Source: Candidatus Pelagibacter giovannonii (GTDB lineage Bacteria; Pseudomonadota; Alphaproteobacteria; Pelagibacterales; Pelagibacteraceae). From it: a DNA stretch of 64,000 nt. Shown here in pieces: positions 35,709 through 45,516 of the stretch (the first letter of the stretch is position 1; the number at the start of each line of letters is the position of its first letter). Made by a program: the position numbers and the translations under genes. The notes beneath the pieces were generated by a model. The model was not told the origin of the DNA and searched no databases. It saw nothing but the letters and a program-made list of their open reading frames with translations. The stretch spans positions 1,240,001-1,304,000 of the forward strand of contig NZ_CP038852.1 of assembly GCF_012276695.1 (NCBI RefSeq), written 5' to 3'.

Positions 35709-37394
35709 TTAAAACAGACCTTCAATTTCACCATCTTTATTTAGTTTGATCGAGTCAGCAGCTGGAACCCTTGGTAGTCCAGGCATAGTCATAACAGCAC
35801 CACATATAACAACAATAAACTCTGCTCCTGATGAGAGTTTAATTTCTCTGATTGGCAAAGAATGTCCTGTTGGTGCACCTTTTAAACTTGGGTCTGTTGA
35901 AAAGCTGTATTGAGTTTTTGCAATACAAATTGGGAAATCTCCGTAACCAGCATCTTCAAAGCTTTTTAATTGATCTCTAATTTTAGTATCAGCAATAACC
36001 TCATCTGCTCTATAAATTTCTTTTGCAATTGTTTCTATTTTTTTAAATAGAGGAGTTTTGCTTTCATATAAGAATTTAAATTTATCTTCATTTTTTTCAC
36101 ATAATTCAGCAACATGGCTTGCAAGTTCTTTTGTACCTTCGCCACCATTTGCCCAATGAGTACAGAGACTTGCTTTAACACCAATAGTGTCACAAAATTC
36201 TATCAAAGCTTTTACTTCATTATCTGTATCTTTAATAAAATGATTAACAGCTACTGCAACCGGTAAACCAAATTTTTTAACATTTTCCACGTGTCTTTGA
36301 AGATTAACTAAACCTTTTTTTAAGGCTTCCACATTTTCTGTTTTAAGGTCATCTTTTGCTACACCACCATGCATTTTTAAAGCTCTAATAGTTGCAACAA
36401 TTACAACACAGCTAGGTTTTAAATCTGACTTTCTGCATTTAATATCAAGAAATTTTTCTGCACCAAGGTCTGCACCAAATCCTGCTTCTGTAACAACATA
36501 GTCAGCAAGTTTTAGCCCAGTCTTTGTAGCGATTACAGAATTACAACCATGTGCAATATTTGCAAAAGGACCACCATGAATAATTGCAGGATTATTTTCT
36601 AAAGTTTGAGTAACATTAGGTCTAATTGCATCCTTTAATAATACAGTCATCGGACCTTGTGCTTTTAAGTCCTTAGCATAAACAGGTTTTTTATCTCTAG
36701 TGTATGCAATTGTAATATTTCCAATTCTTTTTTCTAAATCTTCTAAATCATTTGATAAGCAAAAGATTGCCATGATTTCAGATGCAACAGTTATATCAAA
36801 ACCATCTTCTCTTGGAAAACCATTTGCAACTCCACCTAAGTTTATATTTATAGACCTTAAAGAACGATCGTTCATATCCATTACTCTTTTCCATACAATT
36901 CTTCTTACATCGATATCTAGTTTATTTCCCCAATAGATATGATTATCAATTAATGCTGATAATAAATTATGAGCTGATGTTATGGCGTGAAAATCTCCAG
37001 TAAAATGTAAATTAATTTGCTCCATTGGAACTACTTGAGCATAACCACCACCTGCTGCTCCACCTTTCATTCCAAAAGAAGGACCAAGGCTTGGTTCTCT
37101 TAAACAAACAATAGATTTTTTTCCAATTTTATTTAGACCATCATTTAAACCAACTGAAGTTGTGGTTTTCCCTTCACCAGCTGGAGTGGGAGTGATCGCT
37201 GTAACTAATATAAGTTTTCCATCAGGTTTATCTTTTAAAGTATCCAAATATTCTAGGTTAATTTTTGCAATATGTCTGCCCATTGGACTGAACGCAGTAC
37301 TTTCATCTGGTACATTTATTTTTGCCAAGATATCATTTATAGGTTGCATTTTAGCTTCTCTAGCTATCTGAATGTCTGATTTAACTTCACTCAT
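35709..37394 (-). CDS. fhs: Formate-tetrahydrofolate ligase
   Basis: A 561-residue enzyme converting formate, ATP and THF to 10-formyl-THF, reversible for energy recovery. Its P-loop is [16 protein letters not shown] at about residues 68-83, followed by [23 protein letters not shown], and later [10 protein letters not shown] and [14 protein letters not shown] loops typical of the family. Divergent from mgdABCD, it gives the route from methyl-derived C1 units to formate plus ATP. The 127-bp gap to mgdA holds both promoters. Well conserved in length. Confidence 0.97.
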   Translation of the reverse strand: MSEVKSDIQIAREAKMQPINDILAKINVPDESTAFSPMGRHIAKINLEYLDTLKDKPDGKLILVTAITPTPAGEGKTTTSVGLNDGLNKIGKKSIVCLREPSLGPSFGMKGGAAGGGYAQVVPMEQINLHFTGDFHAITSAHNLLSALIDNHIYWGNKLDIDVRRIVWKRVMDMNDRSLRSININLGGVANGFPREDGFDITVASEIMAIFCLSNDLEDLEKRIGNITIAYTRDKKPVYAKDLKAQGPMTVLLKDAIRPNVTQTLENNPAIIHGGPFANIAHGCNSVIATKTGLKLADYVVTEAGFGADLGAEKFLDIKCRKSDLKPSCVVIVATIRALKMHGGVAKDDLKTENVEALKKGLVNLQRHVENVKKFGLPVAVAVNHFIKDTDNEVKALIEFCDTIGVKASLCTHWANGGEGTKELASHVAELCEKNEDKFKFLYESKTPLFKKIETIAKEIYRADEVIADTKIRDQLKSFEDAGYGDFPICIAKTQYSFSTDPSLKGAPTGHSLPIREIKLSSGAEFIVVICGAVMTMPGLPRVPAADSIKLNKDGEIEGLF

Positions 37395-37521
37395 TTAAAA
37401 CTCCTATAAATTAAAATTTCTTTGAGGAATTAGTATCTTCTTTTATGAATTTTTGAAACTTATAAAAATTATATATAAAAATAATAATAACTATTTATAT
37501 TCTTTTAGATAAAATTAATTA

Positions 37522-38778
37522 ATGCAAAAATATTCTATATTTAACCTTATAAAAAATGCTTTCTCCGGTCATCAAAAGTGGGATTTAGCCTGGAAAGATG
37601 CTTCTCCAAAAAAGGAATATGATGTTGTTATTATTGGTGGTGGAGGCCATGGCCTAGCTACTGCATATTATCTCGCAAAAGAACATAATATTACGAATGT
37701 AGCTATCATTGAAAAAGGATGGCTTGGTGGTGGAAATATGGGAAGAAATACTACAATCATAAGATCAAATTATATGCATGACGACAATGCTTTGTTCAGT
37801 GAGTTTGGAATGGATCTATGGAGAAAGATGAGCCAGGATTTAAATTACAATGTAATGTTTTCTCCAAGAGGAATAATTAATCTTGCACACTCAGATGCCC
37901 AAATGAATGTTTTTGCAAGAAGAGGAAATTCAATGCGCCTAAATGGTATTGATGCAGTTCTTTTAAATAGAGAAGAGGTTAAAGAAATTATTCCAATGGC
38001 AGACTTTTCAGACAATGTAAGATTTCCTATATTTGGTGGATTAATGCAACCAAGTGCTGGAACAGCAAGGCATGATGCTGTTGCATGGGGTTATGCTCGT
38101 CAAGCAGATTCAATGGGTGTAGATATAATTCAAAATTGTGAGGTAACAGGTTTTGATGTTGTAGGTGGAAAAATTCAAGGAGTGAGAACTTCTAGGGGAG
38201 ACATAAAAGTTAAAAAAATTGGTTTGTGTGTTGCAGGTAGTACAAATATTTTAGCTGAAAAATTAAATATGACTATACCAGTAGAAACTCATCTTCTTCA
38301 AGCGTGTGTTACAGAACCTGTAAAACCTGTGTTAGATAGTGTGGTTACTTTTGGAGCAGGACATTTTTATATTAGCCAATCTGATAAAGGTGAAATGGTA
38401 ATGGGTGGAGATTTAGATGGATATAATAGTTATGCCCAAAGAGGAAACCTACCAACACTCCAACATGTATTAACAGAAGGAATTGCAATGATGCCATTTC
38501 TAAGTAAATTAAAAATGCTTAGAACTTGGGGTGGGATTATGGATATGTCTATGGATGGCTCACCCATTATTGATAAGACTCATATTGAAGGATTATATTT
38601 AAATTGTGGTTGGTGTTATGGTGGATTTAAAGCCACACCAGCTTCAGGATGGACATTCGCACATACAATTGCACAAGATAGAGTTCACAAATTAAATGAA
38701 GGTTATAGCTTAAATAGGTTTAACACAGGTCACTTACTTGATGAAAAAGGACTTGGAACAAAGACTTGGATTTCATAA
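37522..38778 (+). CDS. mgdA: N-methylglutamate dehydrogenase subunit A (sarcosine oxidase beta-like)
   Basis: A 418-residue flavoprotein of the heterotetrameric sarcosine oxidase beta family. FAD motif VVIIGGGGHGLATAYYL is at residues 35-51, and His184 in GTARHDAVAWGYAR is the expected covalent FMN site. The C-terminus has the FAD contact LNCGWCYGGFKATPASG. First gene of four. With mgsABC and gmaS in the window, N-methylglutamate is the most likely substrate (giving glutamate and methylene-THF), but sarcosine cannot be excluded from sequence. The next gene starts directly after the stop. Confidence 0.88.
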   Translation: MQKYSIFNLIKNAFSGHQKWDLAWKDASPKKEYDVVIIGGGGHGLATAYYLAKEHNITNVAIIEKGWLGGGNMGRNTTIIRSNYMHDDNALFSEFGMDLWRKMSQDLNYNVMFSPRGIINLAHSDAQMNVFARRGNSMRLNGIDAVLLNREEVKEIIPMADFSDNVRFPIFGGLMQPSAGTARHDAVAWGYARQADSMGVDIIQNCEVTGFDVVGGKIQGVRTSRGDIKVKKIGLCVAGSTNILAEKLNMTIPVETHLLQACVTEPVKPVLDSVVTFGAGHFYISQSDKGEMVMGGDLDGYNSYAQRGNLPTLQHVLTEGIAMMPFLSKLKMLRTWGGIMDMSMDGSPIIDKTHIEGLYLNCGWCYGGFKATPASGWTFAHTIAQDRVHKLNEGYSLNRFNTGHLLDEKGLGTKTWIS

Positions 38779-39045
38779 ATGCTGCATATTAAATGCCCTC
38801 ACTGTGGGATGAGATCTCAAAATGAATTTTCATATGGTGGTGATGCAACTGTTAAAAGACCAGAGCTTAATAAGGAAGTTTCAGATCAAGATTGGGATAA
38901 TTTTGTCTATAATAGAAAAAGTTTAAGAGGAAAACATAAAGAATTATGGCAACATATATCAGGATGCAGACAGTGGATTAAAGTAGAAAGAGACACTGCA
39001 ACTCACGAAATATTTAAAACAGCTAAAGCTAACGAAGATATTTAA
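38779..39045 (+). CDS. mgdB: N-methylglutamate dehydrogenase subunit B (sarcosine oxidase delta-like)
   Basis: An 88-residue zinc-binding subunit. It has CPHCGMRSQNEF (two Cys) and HISGCRQW (His and Cys), matching the Zn site of SoxD-type subunits. The small size is normal for the family. It is tightly placed between mgdA (no gap) and mgdC (1 bp), so translation is coupled. It is structural in the enzyme complex. Confidence 0.88.
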   Translation: MLHIKCPHCGMRSQNEFSYGGDATVKRPELNKEVSDQDWDNFVYNRKSLRGKHKELWQHISGCRQWIKVERDTATHEIFKTAKANEDI

Positions 39046-39046
39046 T

Positions 39047-42043
39047 ATGAATCAAAATTATAGACTAGATAATATTGGATTAATAAATAGAGATAAAAAA
39101 CTCTCATTTAAATTTAATGGAGTAACTTATTTTGGTTATGAGGGTGATACTTTAGCATCAGCGCTACTTGCTAATGGAGTTCATTTAATAGGAAGAAGCT
39201 TTAAATATCATAGACCTAGAGGCTTTTTTGGTGCAGGGGTGGATGAACCATACGCAATTGTTCAATTATATAGAAATAATGAAACTGAGCCGAATGTAAA
39301 AACTACAGAACAAGAACTCTTTGAAGGTTTGGAAGCAACAAGTGTTAATTGTTGGCCAAGTGTAAATTTTGATATTGGAGCAATTAACAATTTTTTAAAG
39401 ATATTTCTTCCAGCAGGATTTTATTACAAGACTTTTATGTGGCCAAAAAGTTTTTGGTACAAAGTTTATGAACCATTTATAAGAAAAGCTGCTGGACTTG
39501 GAGTTGCATCAACTAAACATGACAAAGAAAGATACGAACACAAATATGAGTATTGTGATTTACTAATTGCAGGCTCAGGACCTTCTGGTTTAGCAAGCGC
39601 ATATGCTGCGGCTAAAAATGGAGCAAGGGTAATTTTAGCAGAGGATAAACCTAGATTTGGTGGAACTTTATTAACTAGTGAAGTTAATATTGGCAATCAA
39701 ACAGGAAAAGAATGGGCAGAAAATATTATTTCTGAACTTAAAGAAATGACTAATGTTATTGTTAAAAATAGATCTCAAGTATTTGGTTACTACGATCATA
39801 ATATGTTAGTGATGTCAGAAAAATTAAGTGATCACTTACCTAAAACTAAAAAATATAATCCAAAACAAAGACTTTGGTATATTAGAGCTAAAGAAGTTTT
39901 AATCTCATCAGGATCAATTGAGAGACCTTTAGTATTTGGAAATAATGATACACCAGGAGTGATGTTATCTTCTGCAGCAAAAGAGTATTTAAAAGTTTAT
40001 GGAGTTCTAGTTGGAAAAAAACCTTTAATATTTACAAATAATGATAGTGGATATGAAACAGCTATAGAATTTAAAAAGAATGGTGTTGATCCAATTATTT
40101 TAGATACTAGAAAAGAACCTAAGTCAGAAATCATAGATGAAGCAAAAAAATTAGATATTCAAATTAAATTTTCTTACGTAGTGGTTGCAGCCAAAGGATA
40201 TAAAAAAGTTAAATCTGCTGAAGTTGCTAAAATTTCAGATGATAAAAATGAATTAGGAACTTTAGAAATCATTAATTGTGATTGTATTTGTGTCTCAGGC
40301 TTTTGGACCCCAACAATACACTTAGCTTCTCAATCAGGAAATAAAACTACATTCAATAAAGATATAGATGCATTTGTACCTGGATTATCAAAACAAAATG
40401 AAACAACTTTAGGCGCTGCAAGTGGAACTTTTACATTAGATGAAACTTTAAAAAGTTCATTTGATAGTGGATACGAATTATCAAAAAAAATTACCAAGAA
40501 CGACAATAAAGTATCATCACCAACAGTTATGGAGAAAAAGTCAACCACACATGATAAATTTTGGTGCGTACCTTTACCTAAAGGAAAAACATATAAAAGA
40601 TTTTTAGATTTTCAAAATGATGTGGCTGTTTCTGATATAGAAATTGCACTAAAAGAAGGTTATCGGTCTATTGAACATGTAAAAAGATACACAACACTAG
40701 GAATGGCCACAGACCAAGGAAAAACAAGTAATCTCAACGGCTTGCAACTAGTTTCAAACATAGAAAATAAAATAGTACCTGAGGTAGGTCATACAACTTT
40801 TAGACCTCCATACACACCAGTTACTATTGGTGCGATTGTTGGAAGAGAAATTGGTAAACATTCCAAACCAACAAGAAAATCACCGATGCATTCTTGGCAT
40901 GAAAAAAATAACGCAGTGTTTGTAGATGCAGGTGTTTGGTTGAGACCAAGATATTACAAAATTGGAGAAGAAACTTTATTTGAAGGTTCAAAAAGAGAAG
41001 CTAAAAATGTTAGAACAAATGTGGGAGTTTGTGATGTAACTACTTTGGGCAAAATTGATATTAAGGGACCTGATGCAGCAGAATTATTAAATAGAGTTTA
41101 TACTAATGCTTGGTTAAAATTACCAGTAGGTAAAGCAAGATACGGTGTAATGTTAAGAGAAGATGGAATTGTTATGGATGATGGAACAACAACAAGAATT
41201 TCTGAAAACCATTACCACATGACAACAACAACAGCACAAGCAGCAAATGTTTTGTCTCATCTAGAGTACTATTTGCAGCTTGTATGGCCAGAGCTAAATG
41301 TAAATGTAGTATCAACTACAGAGCAATGGGCTGGAGCAGCAATTGCAGGACCAAAATCTAGAGATTTATTACAAAAATTATTTCCAAATATTGATGCTTC
41401 CAATGAAGGCCTACCTTTTATGGGATATAAAGAAGCTGATTTATTTGGAGTTAAAGCACGAATTTTTAGAATTTCATTTTCAGGAGAGCTTGCTTATGAA
41501 GTTAATGTTGGGTCAGACAATGGAAACTTTATGTGGGAGAAAATAATGGAAATTGGGCAAGAATTTAATATTCAGCCCTACGGAACTGAAGCACTATCAA
41601 CTCTAAGAATTGAAATGGGCCATATTGCAGGATCAGAACTTGATGGTAGAACTATTCCTTATGATAATTCTCTAGAAGGACTTGTTAGTAAAAAGAAAGA
41701 TTTTATAGGGAAACGTTCTTTAGATAGAAAAGCATTTATAGCAGAAGATAGGCAAAAAGTGGTTGGTGTCATTCCAGTTGATAAAAAAACAAGTATCCCT
41801 GAAGGATCTCATTTAGTTAAAGATGCAATGGCTCCAATTCCAAATCCTAAATTAGGATATATTTCTGCATCTTGTTGGAGTGTTGAAAATGATAATCCGT
41901 TTTCATTAGCAATTCTTAAGGACGGAAAAAATATGATTGGTCAAAAATTGTTTGCAATGTCACCCTTAAAAAATAAAACAATACCTGTAGAGATAGTTTC
42001 ATCACACTATGTAGATCCAAAGGGTAAAAGGGTGAGATCATGA
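39047..42043 (+). CDS. mgdC: N-methylglutamate dehydrogenase subunit C (sarcosine oxidase alpha-like)
   Basis: A 998-residue subunit with, in order, an N-terminal ferredoxin-like domain without Fe-S cysteines (about 20-100, GRSFKYHRPRGFFG), an NAD(P)-binding pair of Rossmann folds (LLIAGSGPSGLASAYAAAKNG near 175 and a second near 330), and a C-terminal GcvT-type THF domain (about 610-985) that passes the methyl carbon to THF. Length and layout match sarcosine oxidase alpha and MgdC. It ends in an ATGA overlap with mgdD. Substrate choice as for mgdA. Confidence 0.88.
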   Translation: MNQNYRLDNIGLINRDKKLSFKFNGVTYFGYEGDTLASALLANGVHLIGRSFKYHRPRGFFGAGVDEPYAIVQLYRNNETEPNVKTTEQELFEGLEATSVNCWPSVNFDIGAINNFLKIFLPAGFYYKTFMWPKSFWYKVYEPFIRKAAGLGVASTKHDKERYEHKYEYCDLLIAGSGPSGLASAYAAAKNGARVILAEDKPRFGGTLLTSEVNIGNQTGKEWAENIISELKEMTNVIVKNRSQVFGYYDHNMLVMSEKLSDHLPKTKKYNPKQRLWYIRAKEVLISSGSIERPLVFGNNDTPGVMLSSAAKEYLKVYGVLVGKKPLIFTNNDSGYETAIEFKKNGVDPIILDTRKEPKSEIIDEAKKLDIQIKFSYVVVAAKGYKKVKSAEVAKISDDKNELGTLEIINCDCICVSGFWTPTIHLASQSGNKTTFNKDIDAFVPGLSKQNETTLGAASGTFTLDETLKSSFDSGYELSKKITKNDNKVSSPTVMEKKSTTHDKFWCVPLPKGKTYKRFLDFQNDVAVSDIEIALKEGYRSIEHVKRYTTLGMATDQGKTSNLNGLQLVSNIENKIVPEVGHTTFRPPYTPVTIGAIVGREIGKHSKPTRKSPMHSWHEKNNAVFVDAGVWLRPRYYKIGEETLFEGSKREAKNVRTNVGVCDVTTLGKIDIKGPDAAELLNRVYTNAWLKLPVGKARYGVMLREDGIVMDDGTTTRISENHYHMTTTTAQAANVLSHLEYYLQLVWPELNVNVVSTTEQWAGAAIAGPKSRDLLQKLFPNIDASNEGLPFMGYKEADLFGVKARIFRISFSGELAYEVNVGSDNGNFMWEKIMEIGQEFNIQPYGTEALSTLRIEMGHIAGSELDGRTIPYDNSLEGLVSKKKDFIGKRSLDRKAFIAEDRQKVVGVIPVDKKTSIPEGSHLVKDAMAPIPNPKLGYISASCWSVENDNPFSLAILKDGKNMIGQKLFAMSPLKNKTIPVEIVSSHYVDPKGKRVRS

Positions 42044-42627
42044 GTTCAATTTCTGCATTAAAGAATACTCATATCAAAGGAGTATTTGGTGATCATGAAG
42101 GGAAAAATGATGATGTGTTATTAAAAGTAAGTGAATTAAGTGATTTTGTAATTATTCAAATTGTTAAATATAATAATTCTTTAATAGCTATTGAAAATAT
42201 TAAAATAGATAATCTGAGCTTAAAAGATGAAGCTCTCAAAATAAACTGTAATGCTAATACAAGAATTTTATGGAATGGCCCAAATAACTGGCTTTTAGTT
42301 TCTTCGAAAAAAGAAATTTTAAAAGAAATTAATGAAAAATTAGTTGATACAGATTTTGCTATAACAAATATATCCCATAGCAGAGCGATAATTCAAGTAG
42401 AAGGAAAAAATACAAAAGAGATATTAAAAAAAGGATGTCCTTTTAATTTTAATGAATTGAAAAAAGATACCTGTTTAAATTCAACTTATAACGGAATGTC
42501 AGTTACAATTGATATGCTAGATGACAATCCAGACAAAATTAGAATATTCACATTAAGAAGTTTTGGAGAATCTTTTTATCATTCTATTACTGATGCTTGC
42601 TTAGAATTTGGCTATAAAGGGATTTAA
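42040..42627 (+). CDS. mgdD: N-methylglutamate dehydrogenase subunit D (sarcosine oxidase gamma-like)
   Basis: A 195-residue protein of the SoxG type, a GcvT-like fragment with weak conservation; LWNGPNNWLLVS and the C-terminal FTLRSFGESFYHSITDACLEFGYKG are typical of gamma subunits. It completes the tetramer with mgdA, mgdB and mgdC and overlaps mgdC by 4 bp. It ends 3 bp before the convergent EamA transporter gene, with no room for a terminator of its own. Confidence 0.8.
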   Translation: MSSISALKNTHIKGVFGDHEGKNDDVLLKVSELSDFVIIQIVKYNNSLIAIENIKIDNLSLKDEALKINCNANTRILWNGPNNWLLVSSKKEILKEINEKLVDTDFAITNISHSRAIIQVEGKNTKEILKKGCPFNFNELKKDTCLNSTYNGMSVTIDMLDDNPDKIRIFTLRSFGESFYHSITDACLEFGYKGI

Positions 42628-42630
42628 ACT

Positions 42631-43482
42631 TTATTTCTTTCTAGTTGCAATATAAACACCAAGAGTTGCCACAGCAAAACCAATTAGATCTAAATTATTT
42701 AATTTTTCATTTAAAAATAACCATGCCATTATTGCTGTAGTTGGTGGTATTAAAAAAAATATAGAAACTGTTTTGCTTGCTGAGTTATTTTTAATTAAAT
42801 ACATTAAGATTGTGAATGCTCCAAAAGATACAAGAAATATCTGGTGACTCATTGCTATTAAAAATGTGGACGAAAAATTAATATAAAGTTCACTAAAAAT
42901 TAAAATAATCATTATGTGTAAAGAACAGCCACCTATTGCTTGATACATATTGCTAACTGATAAAGGTAAATCATTACTTATTTTTTTTTGCCATAAAGTT
43001 GATGTTGTAATAGCTAGAAGAGCAACAAAAGATGCTATTACTCCAAAAACAGGAAGGCTTGACCCAATATCAAAACCTAAAACTAAAGCAGCACCAATAA
43101 ATCCAAGGATCACTCCAATCCATTGTTTGAAAGTAACTTTTTCACCCAAGAATTTTCCTGCTAAAGCATTAGTTAAAATTGGTTGCAAGGTTACAATTAA
43201 TGCAGCAATACCAGTAGGCATACCGATTGAAACTGAATAAAAAACACCCCCCAAATAAACACCATGAAAAAGCACTCCACTAAAAAGTGATTGCAGAAGG
43301 TTTCTCGAATTTGTTAAAATTTTTTGTTTTGTATAAATTGAAAAAATAAAAAAACCAAAAGCCACAACAAAAAATCTAAAGGCTAATGCTGAAAAGGGAT
43401 CACTATTGTCTATTATTGGCTTTGTTGTCACGAAAGCTGAAGACCACAAAATAATAAAAATGAATGGAAAAATTTTAACCAT
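42631..43482 (-). CDS. EamA/DMT-family transporter
   Basis: A 283-residue inner-membrane protein with ten predicted helices in two EamA repeats, beginning IFPFIFIILWSSAFVTTKPIID and with GIAALIVTLQPILTNALAG and PPTTAIMAWLFLNEKL, typical of drug/metabolite transporters. These export or import amino acids, amines or nucleotides. It sits convergent to mgdABCD and divergent to a small lipoprotein gene. The substrate is unknown. Confidence 0.88.
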   Translation of the reverse strand: MVKIFPFIFIILWSSAFVTTKPIIDNSDPFSALAFRFFVVAFGFFIFSIYTKQKILTNSRNLLQSLFSGVLFHGVYLGGVFYSVSIGMPTGIAALIVTLQPILTNALAGKFLGEKVTFKQWIGVILGFIGAALVLGFDIGSSLPVFGVIASFVALLAITTSTLWQKKISNDLPLSVSNMYQAIGGCSLHIMIILIFSELYINFSSTFLIAMSHQIFLVSFGAFTILMYLIKNNSASKTVSIFFLIPPTTAIMAWLFLNEKLNNLDLIGFAVATLGVYIATRKK

Positions 43483-43591
43483 ACCGTGGTTATAGGTTAT
43501 ATTTTATTACAATATTAGAGATTAATATCCAAAATGAACACTTTCTCTCTTGAGTTGTGCTTATAAATACTTAGGGTTAATAAGGAGTATG

Positions 43592-43903
43592 ATGATTTTA
43601 AATAAAATAATTGCTGGATTATTCTTGCTACTTTTTCTTAATGGTTGTGTGCAAACTGCATCTTTACTAGGACCTGCTTACACATTAACCAGTACTGGTA
43701 ATATCTACCAAGCTGGACTTTCATATGGCTCTAACCAAGCAGTTAAAAAAATTACTGGTAAGTCTGCTACTGAAAATATTCAAAGTCTTGTAGACAATAA
43801 AAAGAAAAAAATTAAAAAAGAAGAGAAAGAGGAAGAGTTTTTTGCTTTAGTAAAAAGTAGAATAGAAAAGACAAGTAAAATTATTAAATTAGCTAATCAG
43901 TAA
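43592..43903 (+). CDS. Small lipoprotein, hypothetical
   Basis: A frame is open from a TTG at 43550, but AAGGAG directly precedes two adjacent ATG codons at 43589 and 43592; the second has the better spacing, giving 103 residues. The N-terminus ends in LFLNGCVQ, so Cys16 or so is the likely lipidation site. The body is Gly/Ser/Thr-rich, then a long Lys/Glu helix (KKKKIKKEEKEEEFFALVKSR). Its stop overlaps the convergent 146-aa gene by 11 bp. A small outer-membrane-associated protein of unknown role. Confidence 0.7.
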   Translation: MILNKIIAGLFLLLFLNGCVQTASLLGPAYTLTSTGNIYQAGLSYGSNQAVKKITGKSATENIQSLVDNKKKKIKKEEKEEEFFALVKSRIEKTSKIIKLANQ

Positions 43904-44333
43904 TATTTAATAAAAGCTGTTCTGATTGCCCAGTTTCTTTACACCAAAGTTCATAACTTTCACACATTCTCCATAAAAAATCAAAAGCACGCTGAGAAAT
44001 TTCAAGTGGAAAAGAGCTTTTAGCATAATATAGCTCAGGGTATTTTATTAGCTGTTTTACGGTAGCATCTTTTTGTACGTTTAAAAGTTTAATAGTTTCA
44101 TCTGGTATTTTTTCTCCACTATTTTTATCAATAAATTTATTATTTTTTAAATAATCAAACCAATCATCATGAAACTTACCACTGCTTATTTCTTCATATT
44201 TTTTTGTACCTATAAAACCCTCTATGGCATCTATGTTAGAAATATCTAAATTATTCTTTTTAATATCAGCTATATCTTTATAAATAACTTCAGCTAAATA
44301 AATAACATAAGGTTTTTTTAGTTTAGCTGGCAT
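43893..44333 (-). CDS. Hypothetical protein, 146 aa
   Basis: No family recognised. It is a soluble, mainly helical protein with clusters of charged and aromatic residues (GKFHDDWFDYLKNN, FDFLWRMCESYELWCKETGQ), no signal peptide and no membrane helix. It starts 3 bp after the racemase-like gene and is the last gene of the cupin-racemase run, so a role with those is likely. The 3' end overlaps the lipoprotein gene. Confidence 0.65.
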   Translation of the reverse strand: MPAKLKKPYVIYLAEVIYKDIADIKKNNLDISNIDAIEGFIGTKKYEEISSGKFHDDWFDYLKNNKFIDKNSGEKIPDETIKLLNVQKDATVKQLIKYPELYYAKSSFPLEISQRAFDFLWRMCESYELWCKETGQSEQLLLNITD

Positions 44334-44336
44334 CTT

Positions 44337-45083
44337 TTATTTTCTATATTTTACCATAGCCGAATTGGCTAATATTAAATTTGGATCTAAATATAGTTTT
44401 GACATCTTTACATTTTTCAATGATTTAAATGCAAAAATTGCTATTGGTAATTCTGTACAGCCTAATATAATTTTTTTACAATTATTTTTAATTAAATAAT
44501 TTACTGCAGGTTTAATAGATTTTGCCGCTAGTTTTATATTTCCCATTTTGACATGTTTGATAGTTTTATTAACTGATTTAATTTGTAGATCTTGAAGAGG
44601 AGTAATTAATCTATATTTATTCTGAAATAATTTTTCATAAATTTTTGTTTTTAAAGTACCCTCTGTTGCAAGAAGTCCAATTTTTGAATTTATTTTACTA
44701 ACTTTTTTTGTATTTAAAAAAACTTCTTTAGGCATATTTATGATGGGTATTTTTATTTTTTTCTTCAAATCTTCATACCAATAATGAGCAGTGTTACAGG
44801 GTATTACAATAAACTTACAACCACTTTTTTCTAGTGATCTACAACCTTCGAGCAAGCTTTTTAGAACTTGATTATACTTTGTATTGTTTTTGAAATTTCT
44901 TGGAAGATCTGAAAATCTTTTAGTGTGAACACCAATTGACTCTGGTCTTCCAGGTATATTAGATTTATTGTAAAGCATGAAAAGAGGATATTCTTGATCA
45001 ATTTTACCTCTATTAAGCATTGCAAGTTTATTGCAAAAATCAAGCCCAGCTTGTGTTCCCATTCCTCCTAATATTCCAATCAT
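44337..45083 (-). CDS. Aspartate/glutamate racemase-family protein
   Basis: A 248-residue protein of the Asp/Glu racemase superfamily. It starts IGILGGMGTQAGLDF and has the two catalytic Cys in VIPCNTAHYWYEDL and ILGCTELPIA. Members racemise aspartate or glutamate, or act as hydantoin racemases or maleate isomerases. The gene is second in a run of cupin, racemase and 146-aa unknown. The exact substrate is open, but an amino acid is likely given SAR11-type amino acid metabolism. Confidence 0.85.
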   Translation of the reverse strand: MIGILGGMGTQAGLDFCNKLAMLNRGKIDQEYPLFMLYNKSNIPGRPESIGVHTKRFSDLPRNFKNNTKYNQVLKSLLEGCRSLEKSGCKFIVIPCNTAHYWYEDLKKKIKIPIINMPKEVFLNTKKVSKINSKIGLLATEGTLKTKIYEKLFQNKYRLITPLQDLQIKSVNKTIKHVKMGNIKLAAKSIKPAVNYLIKNNCKKIILGCTELPIAIFAFKSLKNVKMSKLYLDPNLILANSAMVKYRK

Positions 45084-45131
45084 AATTATTTATACTTTTT
45101 AATATTGTTATAAATTTGTTTTGCTTTTATT

Positions 45132-45479
45132 TTACAAGGGTTGATTAATACCTCTCATGAAGACTAAAACCAAGCAACCATTTATTGTGTGTGATGAATG
45201 CTTTGAACCTGGTTCAAAAGATATAAAATCACCTTTCTTAAAAACTTTTCCATCTGGATCAGTTAATTCTCCATCTAACATTAAAAATTCCTCAAAACCC
45301 AAATGTTCATGGGGTAGACTTTTTGCACCTGGTTCCATTTTTAAAACATATGTTCCTTGTCCACCATTTTCTCTACTGTAGCTAATTTTATGCCAACTCA
45401 TTCCAGGCACAACTGCCCCATAGTTATCAAATGGTATAAACTCAATATTTTTTAGATTTGTTATTTTTCTTTTAATCAT
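45132..45479 (-). CDS. Cupin-domain protein (ChrR-like)
   Basis: A 115-residue single cupin domain with GAKSLPHEHLGFEEFLMLDGELTDPDGKVFKKGDFI and PGSKHSSHT, i.e. the two His-containing metal motifs. An in-frame TTG at 45494 could extend it by 5 residues, but the ATG at 45479 is preferred. It precedes the racemase-like gene by 48 bp. Such small cupins may bind zinc and act as anti-sigma-like sensors or simple isomerases; function unknown. Confidence 0.78.
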   Translation of the reverse strand: MIKRKITNLKNIEFIPFDNYGAVVPGMSWHKISYSRENGGQGTYVLKMEPGAKSLPHEHLGFEEFLMLDGELTDPDGKVFKKGDFISFEPGSKHSSHTINGCLVLVFMRGINQPL

Positions 45480-45516
45480 AATTGTTATATTCAATGATTA
45501 TTAATAATTAATAAAT

